Below are positions 53,709-61,825 of a DNA stretch of 64,000 nt, piece by piece. The translations under genes and the position numbers were made by a program. Location: the NCBI RefSeq assembly GCF_004770615.1, contig NZ_RQER01000001.1, positions 576,894 through 640,893 of the forward strand, given 5' to 3'. Below the pieces are notes generated by a model that was given only the letters and a program-made list of their open reading frames with translations, was not told the DNA's origin and did not search any database. Position 1 is the stretch's first letter. Each line of letters opens with the position of its first letter. The stretch is from Leptospira langatensis (GTDB taxonomy: Bacteria > Spirochaetota > Leptospiria > Leptospirales > Leptospiraceae).

Positions 53709-55208
53709 GTGCTTTTTAATTCGATTTTATTCCTCGTTTTCTTTTCGATCGTATATTCCATTTATTGGATACTTCCGGAAAAGAGAAGGCAGGACTTCCT
53801 ACTTCTCTCGAGCGTTGCCTTTTATATTTTAGGTTCCGCAACATTTCTAAATGGGATCGTATTCTTCTTACATTTCTTAGGGATCGTCCTATTAAATTAC
53901 CTGGCTTATCTTAAGATCAGGACTTCTTCTAAACCAAAACCATGGATGATCGCTGCGGTCCTATTGAACGCGATCAATTTAGGCTTCTTCAAATACTTTT
54001 ACTTTTTGAACAAGATCCTATTCGATCTGAGCGGATATCCTTTCTTTGAGGAGGTCCCTAGGATCTTGAAGATCTCTCTTCCTTTGGCTGTAAGCTTTTA
54101 CAGCTTTCAGATGATAGCCGCTGCAGTGGATGCGTACCGGAAACCGGAAGGAGAGATCGTAACCTTACGGAAATATCTAGGATTTGTAATATTCTTTCCT
54201 GTGCTGATCGTTGGGCCTATACTCCGAATGAAGGATTTCTTTCCGAATTTGGAGCATTTGCAGCCGAACAAGGAGAAGCTTGTTCGTGCTTCTTATCTGA
54301 TGATCGCTGGTTTGGTAAAGAAGATCCTGGTAGCAGATCCGGTTTCCGGAGTGATCGCTCCCGTATTCTCTAACCCGGGACAGTATGATAGTGTTTCCCT
54401 GATCGCGGCAGCTTTCGGCTACGCGATCCAAGTATATTGCGATTTCTCCGGACTTACGGATATGGCAAGAGCTGTCGGACTCGCGTTCGGATTCGAATTG
54501 CCTGAGAACTTCAACGCTCCTTTATTCTCTCCTTCGGGCAGAGAGCTTTGGCAGAGATGGCATATGACTCTTTCTTTTTGGCTGCGGGATTATATTTATT
54601 TTCCTTTGGGCGGAAGTAGAAAAGGAGAGTGGAGAACCTATATCAATCTCATCATCACAATGACTGTGGGAGGGATCTGGCACGGAGCGGATTATACATT
54701 CGTAGCCTGGGGATTTTACTGGGGAGTGATCCTCGCCTTTGAGAGATTCTTAGTGGGAAGGTTCGGCTGGGACGATCGGGAATCTAAGAATAAGTTCCTG
54801 ACCTTCTTACGGATCCAGTTGGTTTTTGTACTCTTCTCCTTTAGTGCGATCTTATTCCGTGCAAATTCTGCGAGTAAAATGTTCCAGCATGTGATCGGCC
54901 TTGTGACTAATACCCCTAATATGATCTCTAGCTATCTAGTTTCCTTGCAATTGGGATGGATCGAAACTTCCGTCGGTCTTGTAACGGGAGCTTCACCGTT
55001 CTTATTGGAGTCCATGAAGAATATGGACAAGATCCTATATTCGTATTTGGGGTTTATCGCATTTCATTGGATCCAGACGAAAAAGGATCGCTTGCTGGCA
55101 TTCGGAAAGGATAAGGACTGGCTCTTAGTAATCTCCGGACTTGCAACGATCTTTGCGATCGCACTGATCTCCGAGGATTCGGGCGCCTGTATCTATTGTC
55201 AGTTTTGA
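53709..55208 (+). CDS. MBOAT family O-acyltransferase (AlgI-like), copy 2
   Basis: A 499-residue AlgI-type polytopic acyltransferase, paralogue of the protein at 22687. It shows FSGLTDMARAVGLAFGFELPENF, LWQRWHMTLSFWLRDYIYFPLGGSR and the histidine helix GGIWHGADYTFVAWGFYWG. The start is GTG 53709, 3 bases behind the NYN stop. A DUF1574 gene follows 14 bases later, repeating the gene order of the first pair. Acceptor glycan unknown. Confidence 0.92.
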   Translation: MLFNSILFLVFFSIVYSIYWILPEKRRQDFLLLSSVAFYILGSATFLNGIVFFLHFLGIVLLNYLAYLKIRTSSKPKPWMIAAVLLNAINLGFFKYFYFLNKILFDLSGYPFFEEVPRILKISLPLAVSFYSFQMIAAAVDAYRKPEGEIVTLRKYLGFVIFFPVLIVGPILRMKDFFPNLEHLQPNKEKLVRASYLMIAGLVKKILVADPVSGVIAPVFSNPGQYDSVSLIAAAFGYAIQVYCDFSGLTDMARAVGLAFGFELPENFNAPLFSPSGRELWQRWHMTLSFWLRDYIYFPLGGSRKGEWRTYINLIITMTVGGIWHGADYTFVAWGFYWGVILAFERFLVGRFGWDDRESKNKFLTFLRIQLVFVLFSFSAILFRANSASKMFQHVIGLVTNTPNMISSYLVSLQLGWIETSVGLVTGASPFLLESMKNMDKILYSYLGFIAFHWIQTKKDRLLAFGKDKDWLLVISGLATIFAIALISEDSGACIYCQF

Positions 55209-55222
55209 GGTAGAAGACGAAT

Positions 55223-56317
55223 ATGAAAAAAAATAGATTCTTACTTCTTCCCTTCCTGATCCTCTTTCTTGCGATCGGGATCGATCGAGTGATTACCCTC
55301 CCGATCCTTCAGCCCTATTATTCCAAGACCTTCTCTCATTTGAATTTTGAGAGCAAAGAGGATCTGTATTCCGAGCTGAAGGAATTCCTTAAGCAGGATA
55401 AATCGAAAAGAAAGAAGGCAATCGTATTCTTCGGGAATTCCAGATCTCTTCTTCTTCCTACAAAGGAATTAGAGAAGAAATACCCGGACTGGCTTCTCTA
55501 TAATTTTTCGGTCCCAGGCGGATCCCCGGATTATTTCCTGTATTGGATCGAGAGATTCCGAAATGACGGGACTCGTCCCGATTTCGTGGTGCTGGATCAA
55601 TCATTAGAAATTTATAATAAGACTCCGGTTCTTGCTTTGGATGAGGTACTTGTATACGGTCTGTCCACGGATTTTATTTTAAAATATTGGTCCAGGTATA
55701 CCAGGGAAGAACTCTCCGTATTTATCGCGAAGCATTTATTCCACACATATAGGGATAGGCCTAAGATGTGGAGGATCATGGAGAGAACCAAAAATTCTTT
55801 CGTACTCGCCGATGCATATAAGGAAGGGGTTCGAAAAGTGCTCGAGATCCTAAAGGAGCAGAGAGGGAGTACCCCCACTGACTTAACCCGTCTCAAGAAT
55901 ACGGACGAGCAATTGGCAAAGGCCGCCGAGGCGGATTTCGGTTCTTATCTAGTTCCTTATACATTTCACCAAGATATGTTTGAAATGCAGGAGGATTCCA
56001 TCCGTATCCTCAAGCAGTACCAAGTCCCGTACGCTACGATATGGGTACGAGTAGCTCGTCCTTATTTTGCTCTCTACGGAACCAAGAAGGTCCAAACCCC
56101 AGAGGGACTCAAGACTCCTTTGGAAATTTGGAAGCCTCGCTTAGAGAAGTTTAATCAAGAGACTGGGACCGTTTTCTGGAATATGAATGAGGACCCACAG
56201 TATGATTGCAATGAGTTTGCGGATCCGGGGCATATGTCCCCGAATTGTGGACTTCCTTTCGGCGATTTCATCTTTCGTAAATTAGAGGAAACGACCCAAG
56301 AAAAAAAGAAGAACTAG
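55223..56317 (+). CDS. DUF1574-type protein, possible SGNH partner of MBOAT, copy 2
   Basis: A 364-residue anchored protein (helix at residues 4-22) and paralogue of the protein at 24102. Its block I equivalent is IVFFGNSRSLLLP (Ser73), and its C-terminal block reads NEFADPGHMSPNCG, again Asp-x-x-His. An additional VLDQSLEIYNK segment and several Tyr-rich helices lie between. Sequence identity with copy 1 looks low, but the motif order and the MBOAT linkage are the same. ATG 55223. Confidence 0.8.
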   Translation: MKKNRFLLLPFLILFLAIGIDRVITLPILQPYYSKTFSHLNFESKEDLYSELKEFLKQDKSKRKKAIVFFGNSRSLLLPTKELEKKYPDWLLYNFSVPGGSPDYFLYWIERFRNDGTRPDFVVLDQSLEIYNKTPVLALDEVLVYGLSTDFILKYWSRYTREELSVFIAKHLFHTYRDRPKMWRIMERTKNSFVLADAYKEGVRKVLEILKEQRGSTPTDLTRLKNTDEQLAKAAEADFGSYLVPYTFHQDMFEMQEDSIRILKQYQVPYATIWVRVARPYFALYGTKKVQTPEGLKTPLEIWKPRLEKFNQETGTVFWNMNEDPQYDCNEFADPGHMSPNCGLPFGDFIFRKLEETTQEKKKN

Positions 56318-56384
56318 TTCGATAGGATCTCTCTAGCCTTCCATAAATGCTGAGAATAGAGAGAACGGCTACAGTCTATTTCTT

Positions 56385-56927
56385 TCAGGGAAGATGCAAT
56401 CCCTTCTCGACTTCTTTCCTCTTTTCCGATCCGACGAGAAGTTCCACTACCTTGAGCGCGAATTCAAAAGCGGAACCGGGGCCTATGCTTGTTAAGATCT
56501 TCTCGGAAAGGACCAATCTCTCTCCAGTATAGTTCTTCTGTTCCGGCACGCTGCCTGGAAATGCGGTGAATCTTTGGTCTTTCTCCAGAATGGAATGAGT
56601 TACAAGGACATTGGGAGCGGCACAGATCGCCCCGATCCATCGATCTTCTTTCTTAAATTTTTTTAATATACTTGAGATTCTTTCGCTGGCATTCAGGTTC
56701 TTTGTTCCCAGGTTTCCTCCTGGGAGTAGGATCATATCGAATTCGGAAGGATTCACCTGAGAGAGCAGCGAGTCCGCGACCAGCCTGACCCCTCGGGAAG
56801 CGGTGACGGTACCTTCTTCTAAACTAGCGGAGACTACTTCTATTCCCGCTCTTCTTAACACATCTACGATTATGACGGCTTCCATCTCCTCCATACCATT
56901 GGCGAAGGGGACCAAGACTTTAGGCAT
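56385..56927 (-). CDS. DJ-1/PfpI family protein
   Basis: A 180-residue DJ-1-superfamily protein. The nucleophile elbow WIGAICAAPNVL contains Cys102, and Glu14 (NGMEEMEA) is the expected partner that lowers the cysteine pKa. PARK7-like proteins protect against oxidative stress or glyoxals; the exact substrate is disputed. No signal peptide. ATG 56927. Convergent to the DUF1574 gene, with a 67-base gap. Confidence 0.9.
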   Translation of the reverse strand: MPKVLVPFANGMEEMEAVIIVDVLRRAGIEVVSASLEEGTVTASRGVRLVADSLLSQVNPSEFDMILLPGGNLGTKNLNASERISSILKKFKKEDRWIGAICAAPNVLVTHSILEKDQRFTAFPGSVPEQKNYTGERLVLSEKILTSIGPGSAFEFALKVVELLVGSEKRKEVEKGLHLP

Positions 56928-56960
56928 ATTTGTACCCGATTTGAATTTTGGGAGAAGAAG

Positions 56961-56996
56961 AATAAATCTTCTACTCTTCGTATTAAAGAGTAGAAG
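56961..56996 (-). terminator. Hairpin terminating the GT2-GtrA gene
   Basis: Perfect 11-bp stem CTTCTACTCTT (56968-56978) / AAGAGTAGAAG (56986-56996), 7-base loop. On the leftward transcript it is followed by ATTTATTCTTCTTCT, a U-rich but interrupted tail. It lies 43 bases after the glycosyltransferase stop. Confidence 0.65.
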
Positions 56997-57038
56997 GAAA
57001 TAAAAAGGAATGCAATAAAAAGATTAAGTTCGGTCCGA

Positions 57039-58199
57039 TCAGAAGTTGCCTTCCTGTCTTCTGGACCAGGTCAGATTCGAATTCAGGAAGTAATTCGAAA
57101 GCATGGCGATCAGAATAGAAAGTATATCCGAAGCGAATTTTAGGGTAAACGCATTCACGACTTTAATTTCGGATAAGAAGGACTGGTATATAAAATGGAA
57201 GCTCAGTATTTGCACTAGGATCCCGAAAAGGCTCACCGAATGGAATAATGCGAATCCAAAGGGAAGTTTCCAATCGGAATAACGTCTTTCGTAGAAGGTG
57301 AAATAATTATTCAAAAGAAAATTCGAAACAATGGAAAGCTCGATCCCGAATAGAACGGAAAGAGATACCGGATCCAATATCGAGTAGCCGCTGATCAACT
57401 CGGGAAAATCCAATGCCTCTCCTAAAAGAAAGCCGAGTAGATTTACGATCACTCCAGTCGCACCTACGATACAATACAGTAGAAAAGTAGGAGAGATCCA
57501 TTTTCCGAAACGAATGTCCAGTACCGCCAAGAAGAAATTCTTGATCACGGAATTATTCAACTTCGTTTTGCCATGAACCCTTGTTTGGAACGTATAAGGG
57601 ATCTCCTCTATCTTCAGTTCTTCTTTACTTCTACCCAAGAATTCCAAAAGGATCTTAAATCCTCTTGGATTGATCTCGTTTACGGTTTCAGAATATACTG
57701 ATCTTTTGATCCCGAAATATCCACTCATCGGATCTGAAACAGGAAGTCCTAAAAGACGTTTTGCGAGGAAATTCGCGAATCGACTGATGCCGATGCGGGC
57801 CCAGGACCATTTTCCGGTAGAACCACCTTTGGCGTATCTGGTTCCCAAGCATAGATCCACGTCTCTTTCATAAAAAGATCGGATCATTTCAGGAAGGATC
57901 TTTTCGTCGTGCTGTAGATCGGAGTCCATTACTACGAACACTTCTCCTTCTGCTGCTCCCATGCCCGTCAGTACTGCTGAAGATAATCCCTTTCCGGTCA
58001 ATCTTCGGATCACTCTGAGTTGCGGTATGGTTTCTTGGAGATTTTCCGCAATTTCCCAGGTATGATCCGGACTATCATCATCTACTACGATGATCTCGTG
58101 TTTGAATCCGGATAAGGATTTGCTGATGCGATCCGCCGCAATTGGCAAGTTTTCGCTTTCATTATAAGTAGGAAGAATGACGGAAACGGACGGAGTCAT
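57039..58199 (-). CDS. GT2 glycosyltransferase fused to a GtrA domain
   Basis: A 386-residue two-domain protein. Residues 1-230 are a dolichyl-phosphate-mannose-synthase-like GT2 domain (VSVILPTYNESENLP, VVDDDSPDHTWE, MDSDLQHDE as the DXD-like motif, and FKILLEFLG). Residues 240-380 carry four membrane helices of a GtrA flippase domain. This makes undecaprenyl-linked sugars available outside the membrane. ATG 58199 follows the family; an in-frame ATG at 58235 lies inside a palindrome. That 37-bp palindrome sits 25 bases upstream. Confidence 0.9.
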   Translation of the reverse strand: MTPSVSVILPTYNESENLPIAADRISKSLSGFKHEIIVVDDDSPDHTWEIAENLQETIPQLRVIRRLTGKGLSSAVLTGMGAAEGEVFVVMDSDLQHDEKILPEMIRSFYERDVDLCLGTRYAKGGSTGKWSWARIGISRFANFLAKRLLGLPVSDPMSGYFGIKRSVYSETVNEINPRGFKILLEFLGRSKEELKIEEIPYTFQTRVHGKTKLNNSVIKNFFLAVLDIRFGKWISPTFLLYCIVGATGVIVNLLGFLLGEALDFPELISGYSILDPVSLSVLFGIELSIVSNFLLNNYFTFYERRYSDWKLPFGFALFHSVSLFGILVQILSFHFIYQSFLSEIKVVNAFTLKFASDILSILIAMLSNYFLNSNLTWSRRQEGNF

Positions 58200-58223
58200 A
58201 AAAACCAAGATCCATATTCGATT

Positions 58224-58260
58224 GTAATCATTCAATTATATTAAGTAATTAAATGATTAC
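58224..58260. repeat. 37-bp near-perfect palindrome before the GT2-GtrA gene
   Basis: Arms GTAATCATTCAATTA (58224-58238) and TAATTAAATGATTAC (58246-58260): 15 positions with one mismatch, 7-base loop. It lies 25 bases upstream of the chosen start, where an operator or leader hairpin would act. No T-run of terminator type follows. AT content is high. Confidence 0.8.
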
Positions 58261-58299
58261 ATGCAATATAATTTTCTAAAGCCCGACTGAAGTACGATT

Positions 58300-58340
58300 T
58301 TTTTTGAGAGAAGATAGCGATAAGAATCATTCTCAAAAAA
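58300..58340. repeat. Inverted repeat between GT2-GtrA and GH5 genes
   Basis: Perfect 10-bp arms TTTTTTGAGA (58300-58309) / TCTCAAAAAA (58331-58340) around GAAGATAGCGATAAGAATCA. The poly-T arm can act as the tail of neither strand's stem, but the core GATAGCGATAA is GATA-rich. The 280-base gap 58200-58479 otherwise shows only purine-rich sequence. Confidence 0.5.
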
Positions 58341-58479
58341 ACTACCGAAGGAAAGATCGGGAATTGGAATAAGCGTTAGACTTATCGAAAGGGAAAGGTT
58401 TTGAAGAAAAAGAAGGAAAAGAAGAATTTAAAAAAGAACCGGGAAAGCGCCAATGCAATCCCGGTTGAGAGACGATGGA

Positions 58480-60363
58480 TTATTTACAGCAGAGAAGGGC
58501 GCTTGCTCCTCCATTTCTTTGAGCGATCCCGCCCACATATTCGTTATCCGCACATTGGCCCTTGTAGGAACCGGAAGCCCAATCACCGCCTCGGGTAGAA
58601 GAGCGATTGTCCCCTCGATCAAACCAAATCGTACGACAGGAATTTCCTAGGCTGCGACTCGAAGGTTCGCAAAGAATTCCGCTCGTTCCCCAGTATCTTT
58701 TCGAGAATCCAGCAACTACATAGTTCTGAGGACATTCATATTTAGTAAAGCCTCCGGCCCAATCTCCAGTTCCGTGATAACGTGTCCCAGTTTCATTGAC
58801 TGCTTGCACGTTATAGGATTGGCTCGAGTTCCAAAGGAGTCCGTAGTTTGTATCTGTGCAAAGCGCCTTATTATTCGTACTCAGGCCGTTCATGCGATAT
58901 CCGTCCGGACAGGTTCCTTTAGTTGCTCCGTTATCCCAGTCGGAGGCAAGTGTAGAAGAATTGTCGTCACCGCTTCCTAAAGACAGGTTTGCGAAATGAT
59001 CTGCAGTCACAGGCTGTCCTTGGTTGCCAGTGGCTGAGAGAAGGCGTCCCAGATCTTGGTATCTCCAATCGTCTTTCAAGGTTCTGGACCAATCGGAAGA
59101 AACAAGGCCCCATTCGTCGTTTCCATTCAAAGGCCAGAAGGCAAAGTCCATATCTCTTTCGATGAGATAATCAACCAAACGTTTCAGCCATTCTTTATCC
59201 GTATCCAAGGTAGTGCTAGGAGAAGCTCCGAATTCGCTTACCCAAACAGGTCTCGTATAATAATAATCCGGGTCGGTAACATAACCCCATTCCGAATAGA
59301 TTGTATTTCGGAAAGTGTTCAGATCCATATCCCTGTACTTGATATTGTTTCCGGAGGTGGAATCATCTCCATTATGGTTCGGACCGATGTATCCGTAATT
59401 ATGAGCCGAATAAACAAGCTTATTGGACAGTCTTAGGTGAACAGGGAGATCCTTAACAGGCTTGAGATGAGGACGTTCACCGGATCCGAGAACCGGGATC
59501 AAACCCCACCAGTTGATTCCTTCCACGATCACAAGTATATCCGGGTTCGCAATGGTTACCAGATTTCCCAGATCTTGGGAAGCCTTGTGCCAATCGTTCA
59601 CATCACCCGATCCCCAGTTTGGACTGTCAGGAATGTAGGTATCTCCTTTACGTTGGGTGCGCACTTCGTTCCTAAGATCTGCAGCTGCTACGAGTTTATT
59701 ATTTTTATACCGATTGATCATCATGATCCAATCGCTTTGCCACATGTCTGTGCTTTGATTGTATGCAAAGGAAGAACCGGTATGATACCAAAGACCATTA
59801 TAATCATAGCCACAGCACCATTCCGAAAAAGTAGTATGGTTGTTCAGGACTACGACTATTCCTGCATCAGTAAGAGCCTGAACGGTTAGATCATAAATTT
59901 CTAATGGAGTCTTTCCGAAAAACTGGGGATTTGCCGCTATATATTCGTTCGGGACCGTTGTAGTGTCGTGAAGCATCTTATTGGAAAAGGGAAGCCGAAC
60001 CGAATTAAAGCCCCATTCTTGGATCAGGGAAATGATCTTGGAGATCGGCTGTTGATCCAAGCCTCCGACGACTTGGCGAGTATCGCTCGCGCCGTACCAG
60101 TTCACCGCCTTGAGTTTGAATCGTTTATTGTTCGAATCCACGATGTATTGCCCGTTCGTACTTAGAGGAAAACTGACCGACCCAACGGTTACAGTTGTCC
60201 CAAAAGCATGCAAAGAAGAAGGAGCCGAATTGCTACCGGTTTTCCCGCCAAGCAGATCCGATAAGAGGAGAAGATTACCTTTCGAATTGTCAGGGGAACA
60301 ATTCCAAACAAAGGACAAAAGGGAGAATAGGCCAAAGGCCCATTTTATATTGAGTTGGTTCAT
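58480..60363 (-). CDS. Exported GH5 glycoside hydrolase with C-terminal repeats
   Basis: A 627-residue cellulase-type enzyme cutting beta-linked glycans. The export signal may be lipoprotein type (FVWNC, Cys22; a poor lipobox). The GH5 catalytic barrel, residues about 70-450, has the acid/base Glu233 in DLRNE, His321 in YSAHNYG and the nucleophile Glu377 in SEFGAS. Three repeats start near residues 475, 534 and 594 (DWxxGxxKxxC ... LC), each about 60 residues, with cysteines likely bonded; they look like an adhesive or carbohydrate-binding module. ATG 60363 is preferred to GTG 60378. Codon use looks more AT-rich than in the core genes, perhaps acquired. Confidence 0.88.
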   Translation of the reverse strand: MNQLNIKWAFGLFSLLSFVWNCSPDNSKGNLLLLSDLLGGKTGSNSAPSSLHAFGTTVTVGSVSFPLSTNGQYIVDSNNKRFKLKAVNWYGASDTRQVVGGLDQQPISKIISLIQEWGFNSVRLPFSNKMLHDTTTVPNEYIAANPQFFGKTPLEIYDLTVQALTDAGIVVVLNNHTTFSEWCCGYDYNGLWYHTGSSFAYNQSTDMWQSDWIMMINRYKNNKLVAAADLRNEVRTQRKGDTYIPDSPNWGSGDVNDWHKASQDLGNLVTIANPDILVIVEGINWWGLIPVLGSGERPHLKPVKDLPVHLRLSNKLVYSAHNYGYIGPNHNGDDSTSGNNIKYRDMDLNTFRNTIYSEWGYVTDPDYYYTRPVWVSEFGASPSTTLDTDKEWLKRLVDYLIERDMDFAFWPLNGNDEWGLVSSDWSRTLKDDWRYQDLGRLLSATGNQGQPVTADHFANLSLGSGDDNSSTLASDWDNGATKGTCPDGYRMNGLSTNNKALCTDTNYGLLWNSSQSYNVQAVNETGTRYHGTGDWAGGFTKYECPQNYVVAGFSKRYWGTSGILCEPSSRSLGNSCRTIWFDRGDNRSSTRGGDWASGSYKGQCADNEYVGGIAQRNGGASALLCCK

Positions 60364-60756
60364 TTCAATTTTCTTCACTTGTTCTACAAAAACCAGGAGA
60401 TGGATCTTTAAGAAGCTGTTTTATTTTCTTTAGCCATTTAACCAAATTTACTTATAAATTACGTATTTTCACAGACTTGCAGTCTTACAAACGACTTATT
60501 CCCACTTTTAAAAACGACCGTTTTAATTAAAAACATTCCAATCACCGGTAGGGGGCATTGCCGGGCCTATAAAATATTATATTTACGTAATATATCGATG
60601 TTCAAGTGCGAAAAAGTATCGTTTGTTCCCGAACTAATTTGTTTTTCCGCCGAGTTGAATCCTTCGGCTCTCTAAGAAGAAATATAAAATAAAAACGGAT
60701 CCGGAAGTTTTTGCCGAGACTTGGTGAGGCTTTCGGAAAAGGAAACGATTACAACT
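60364..60756. other. 393-base noncoding, AT-rich gap
   Basis: Divergent region between GH5 and DoxX. It contains short hairpins AGACT-TGC-AGTCT (about 60474-60486) and GCCGA/TCGGC near 60650-60675, and AT-rich blocks around 60580-60600 (TAAAATATTATATTTACG), where promoters could lie. Small open frames crossing it are unconvincing. I recognise no riboswitch. Confidence 0.5.
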
Positions 60757-61227
60757 ATGGATATACTCAAATATTTCTTTCGGATAGAAGATACCGAGAA
60801 TCGATACAGCATCTTCATTCGGGTCCTCGCAGGAGGGGTCTTTCTTTGGGAGGGAATGATCAAATTCCTGTATGCAAACCAAGGAATAGGAAGGTTCACA
60901 AAACTCGGGTTTTCCCAACCGGACTTGGTCGCCAATCTTATTGGAGGCTTGGAGATCTTAGGTGGACTTATGTTGATTGCCGGGATATTAACAAGACCGT
61001 TGAGCTTCATCTTTATGATCCAAATGCTCGTGGCAATGTATATGACCAAGGTGCCGCTGTTTTTCGGAACTTCTCCTTTGCCTCCGCCGCAAGCTCCACC
61101 AATTGTCGGTATTTGGGCAGTTTTACATGAAATCCGGTCGGAGTATTCCCAGTTGCTTAGCTGCTTATTTCTATTCTTTGCAGGTCCCGGTAAGTTCTCT
61201 GTAGATTCGATCCGGAAAAACCGGTAA
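60757..61227 (+). CDS. DoxX family membrane protein
   Basis: A 156-residue DoxX/DoxD-like protein with four membrane helices. The first one reads IFIRVLAGGVFLWEGMIKFLYANQGIGRFTKLG, typical of the family (R...G.F...G..K). Second and third are LVANLIGGLEILGGLMLIAGILTRP and FIFMIQMLVAMYMTKVP. DoxX proteins relate to thiosulfate:quinone oxidation or oxidative-stress responses; the partner enzyme is not seen here. ATG 60757 is chosen over a GTG-type extension. An antisense frame is rejected. Confidence 0.88.
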   Translation: MDILKYFFRIEDTENRYSIFIRVLAGGVFLWEGMIKFLYANQGIGRFTKLGFSQPDLVANLIGGLEILGGLMLIAGILTRPLSFIFMIQMLVAMYMTKVPLFFGTSPLPPPQAPPIVGIWAVLHEIRSEYSQLLSCLFLFFAGPGKFSVDSIRKNR

Positions 61228-61285
61228 TGAATCGGTAAATGAGAGTTGGAGTTCCAAATAGGAATTCTGACGAAAAGGGAAATCG

Positions 61286-61312
61286 CCAGGAGCAGCTTTT
61301 GTCTGCTTCTGG
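61286..61312 (+). other. Hairpin downstream of doxX
   Basis: Ten-base arms CCAGGAGCAG (61286-61295) / CTGCTTCTGG (61303-61312), one G-U pair, 7-base loop, 58 bases beyond the DoxX stop. No T-run follows, so it is either a weak terminator or an RNA-stabilising structure. The rest of the 61228-61426 gap shows nothing. Confidence 0.45.
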
Positions 61313-61426
61313 CTGTAGTATCTTCGACAGCCCTTACTTCCGATAATACATATTATGTCTCATTATGAAATAGGGCAAAGAGAACTGAAAGAGAATCCTT
61401 CTTCTAATGCCGTTCTTGAATCAGGT

Positions 61427-61708
61427 TCAGTAACCTTGCCAGAGGGAGATGGTGACGATAGTTTTATTATTATCGGATTTATTGAGACATTCGCATTTGA
61501 TCTGCGCTGATTGGCTATAGTATCCTTGGCCCAAAGAGAATCCTGGAGCCGGTTTGCAGCTTTTATACAGCCCACCGTCGACCAATCGATTGCACGCCGC
61601 TTGGATTGCGGCCTCGATATCGCCACTTTGCGAGTTTAATTTACCAGGAATAGCAAGGAATACTGCGGCGACTAAGCCGAGTAAGGAAAGAAGCAATAAT
61701 TTTCTCAT
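61427..61708 (-). CDS. Small cysteine-containing secreted protein
   Basis: A 93-residue exported protein I do not recognise. ATG 61708 gives a clean signal peptide (MRKLLLLSLLGLVAAVFLA). The mature part, about 70 residues, has four cysteines (AACNRL, KSCKP, KCEC), enough for two disulfides, with a Gly/Tyr-rich middle (SLGQGYYSQSAQ). It may be a small toxin-like, inhibitor-like or surface protein. It lies alone between DoxX and the MCP. Confidence 0.65.
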   Translation of the reverse strand: MRKLLLLSLLGLVAAVFLAIPGKLNSQSGDIEAAIQAACNRLVDGGLYKSCKPAPGFSLGQGYYSQSAQIKCECLNKSDNNKTIVTISLWQGY

Positions 61709-61825
61709 GAGATTGGTCCGAAAACAATTTGGAATCTTTCTTTTGGAAAGAAAATATTTCAAACCAAATTTTCCTCACCTGCAAAATTATCATCCGGAAA
61801 GATCTATTCGAGCGAACGTTGAAAA

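Noticed and set aside
60672..61049. Antisense open frame opposite the DoxX gene, 125 residues
   Set aside because: It lies wholly or mostly under the DoxX coding region, has no Shine-Dalgarno and no recognisable domain, whereas DoxX has clear family motifs.
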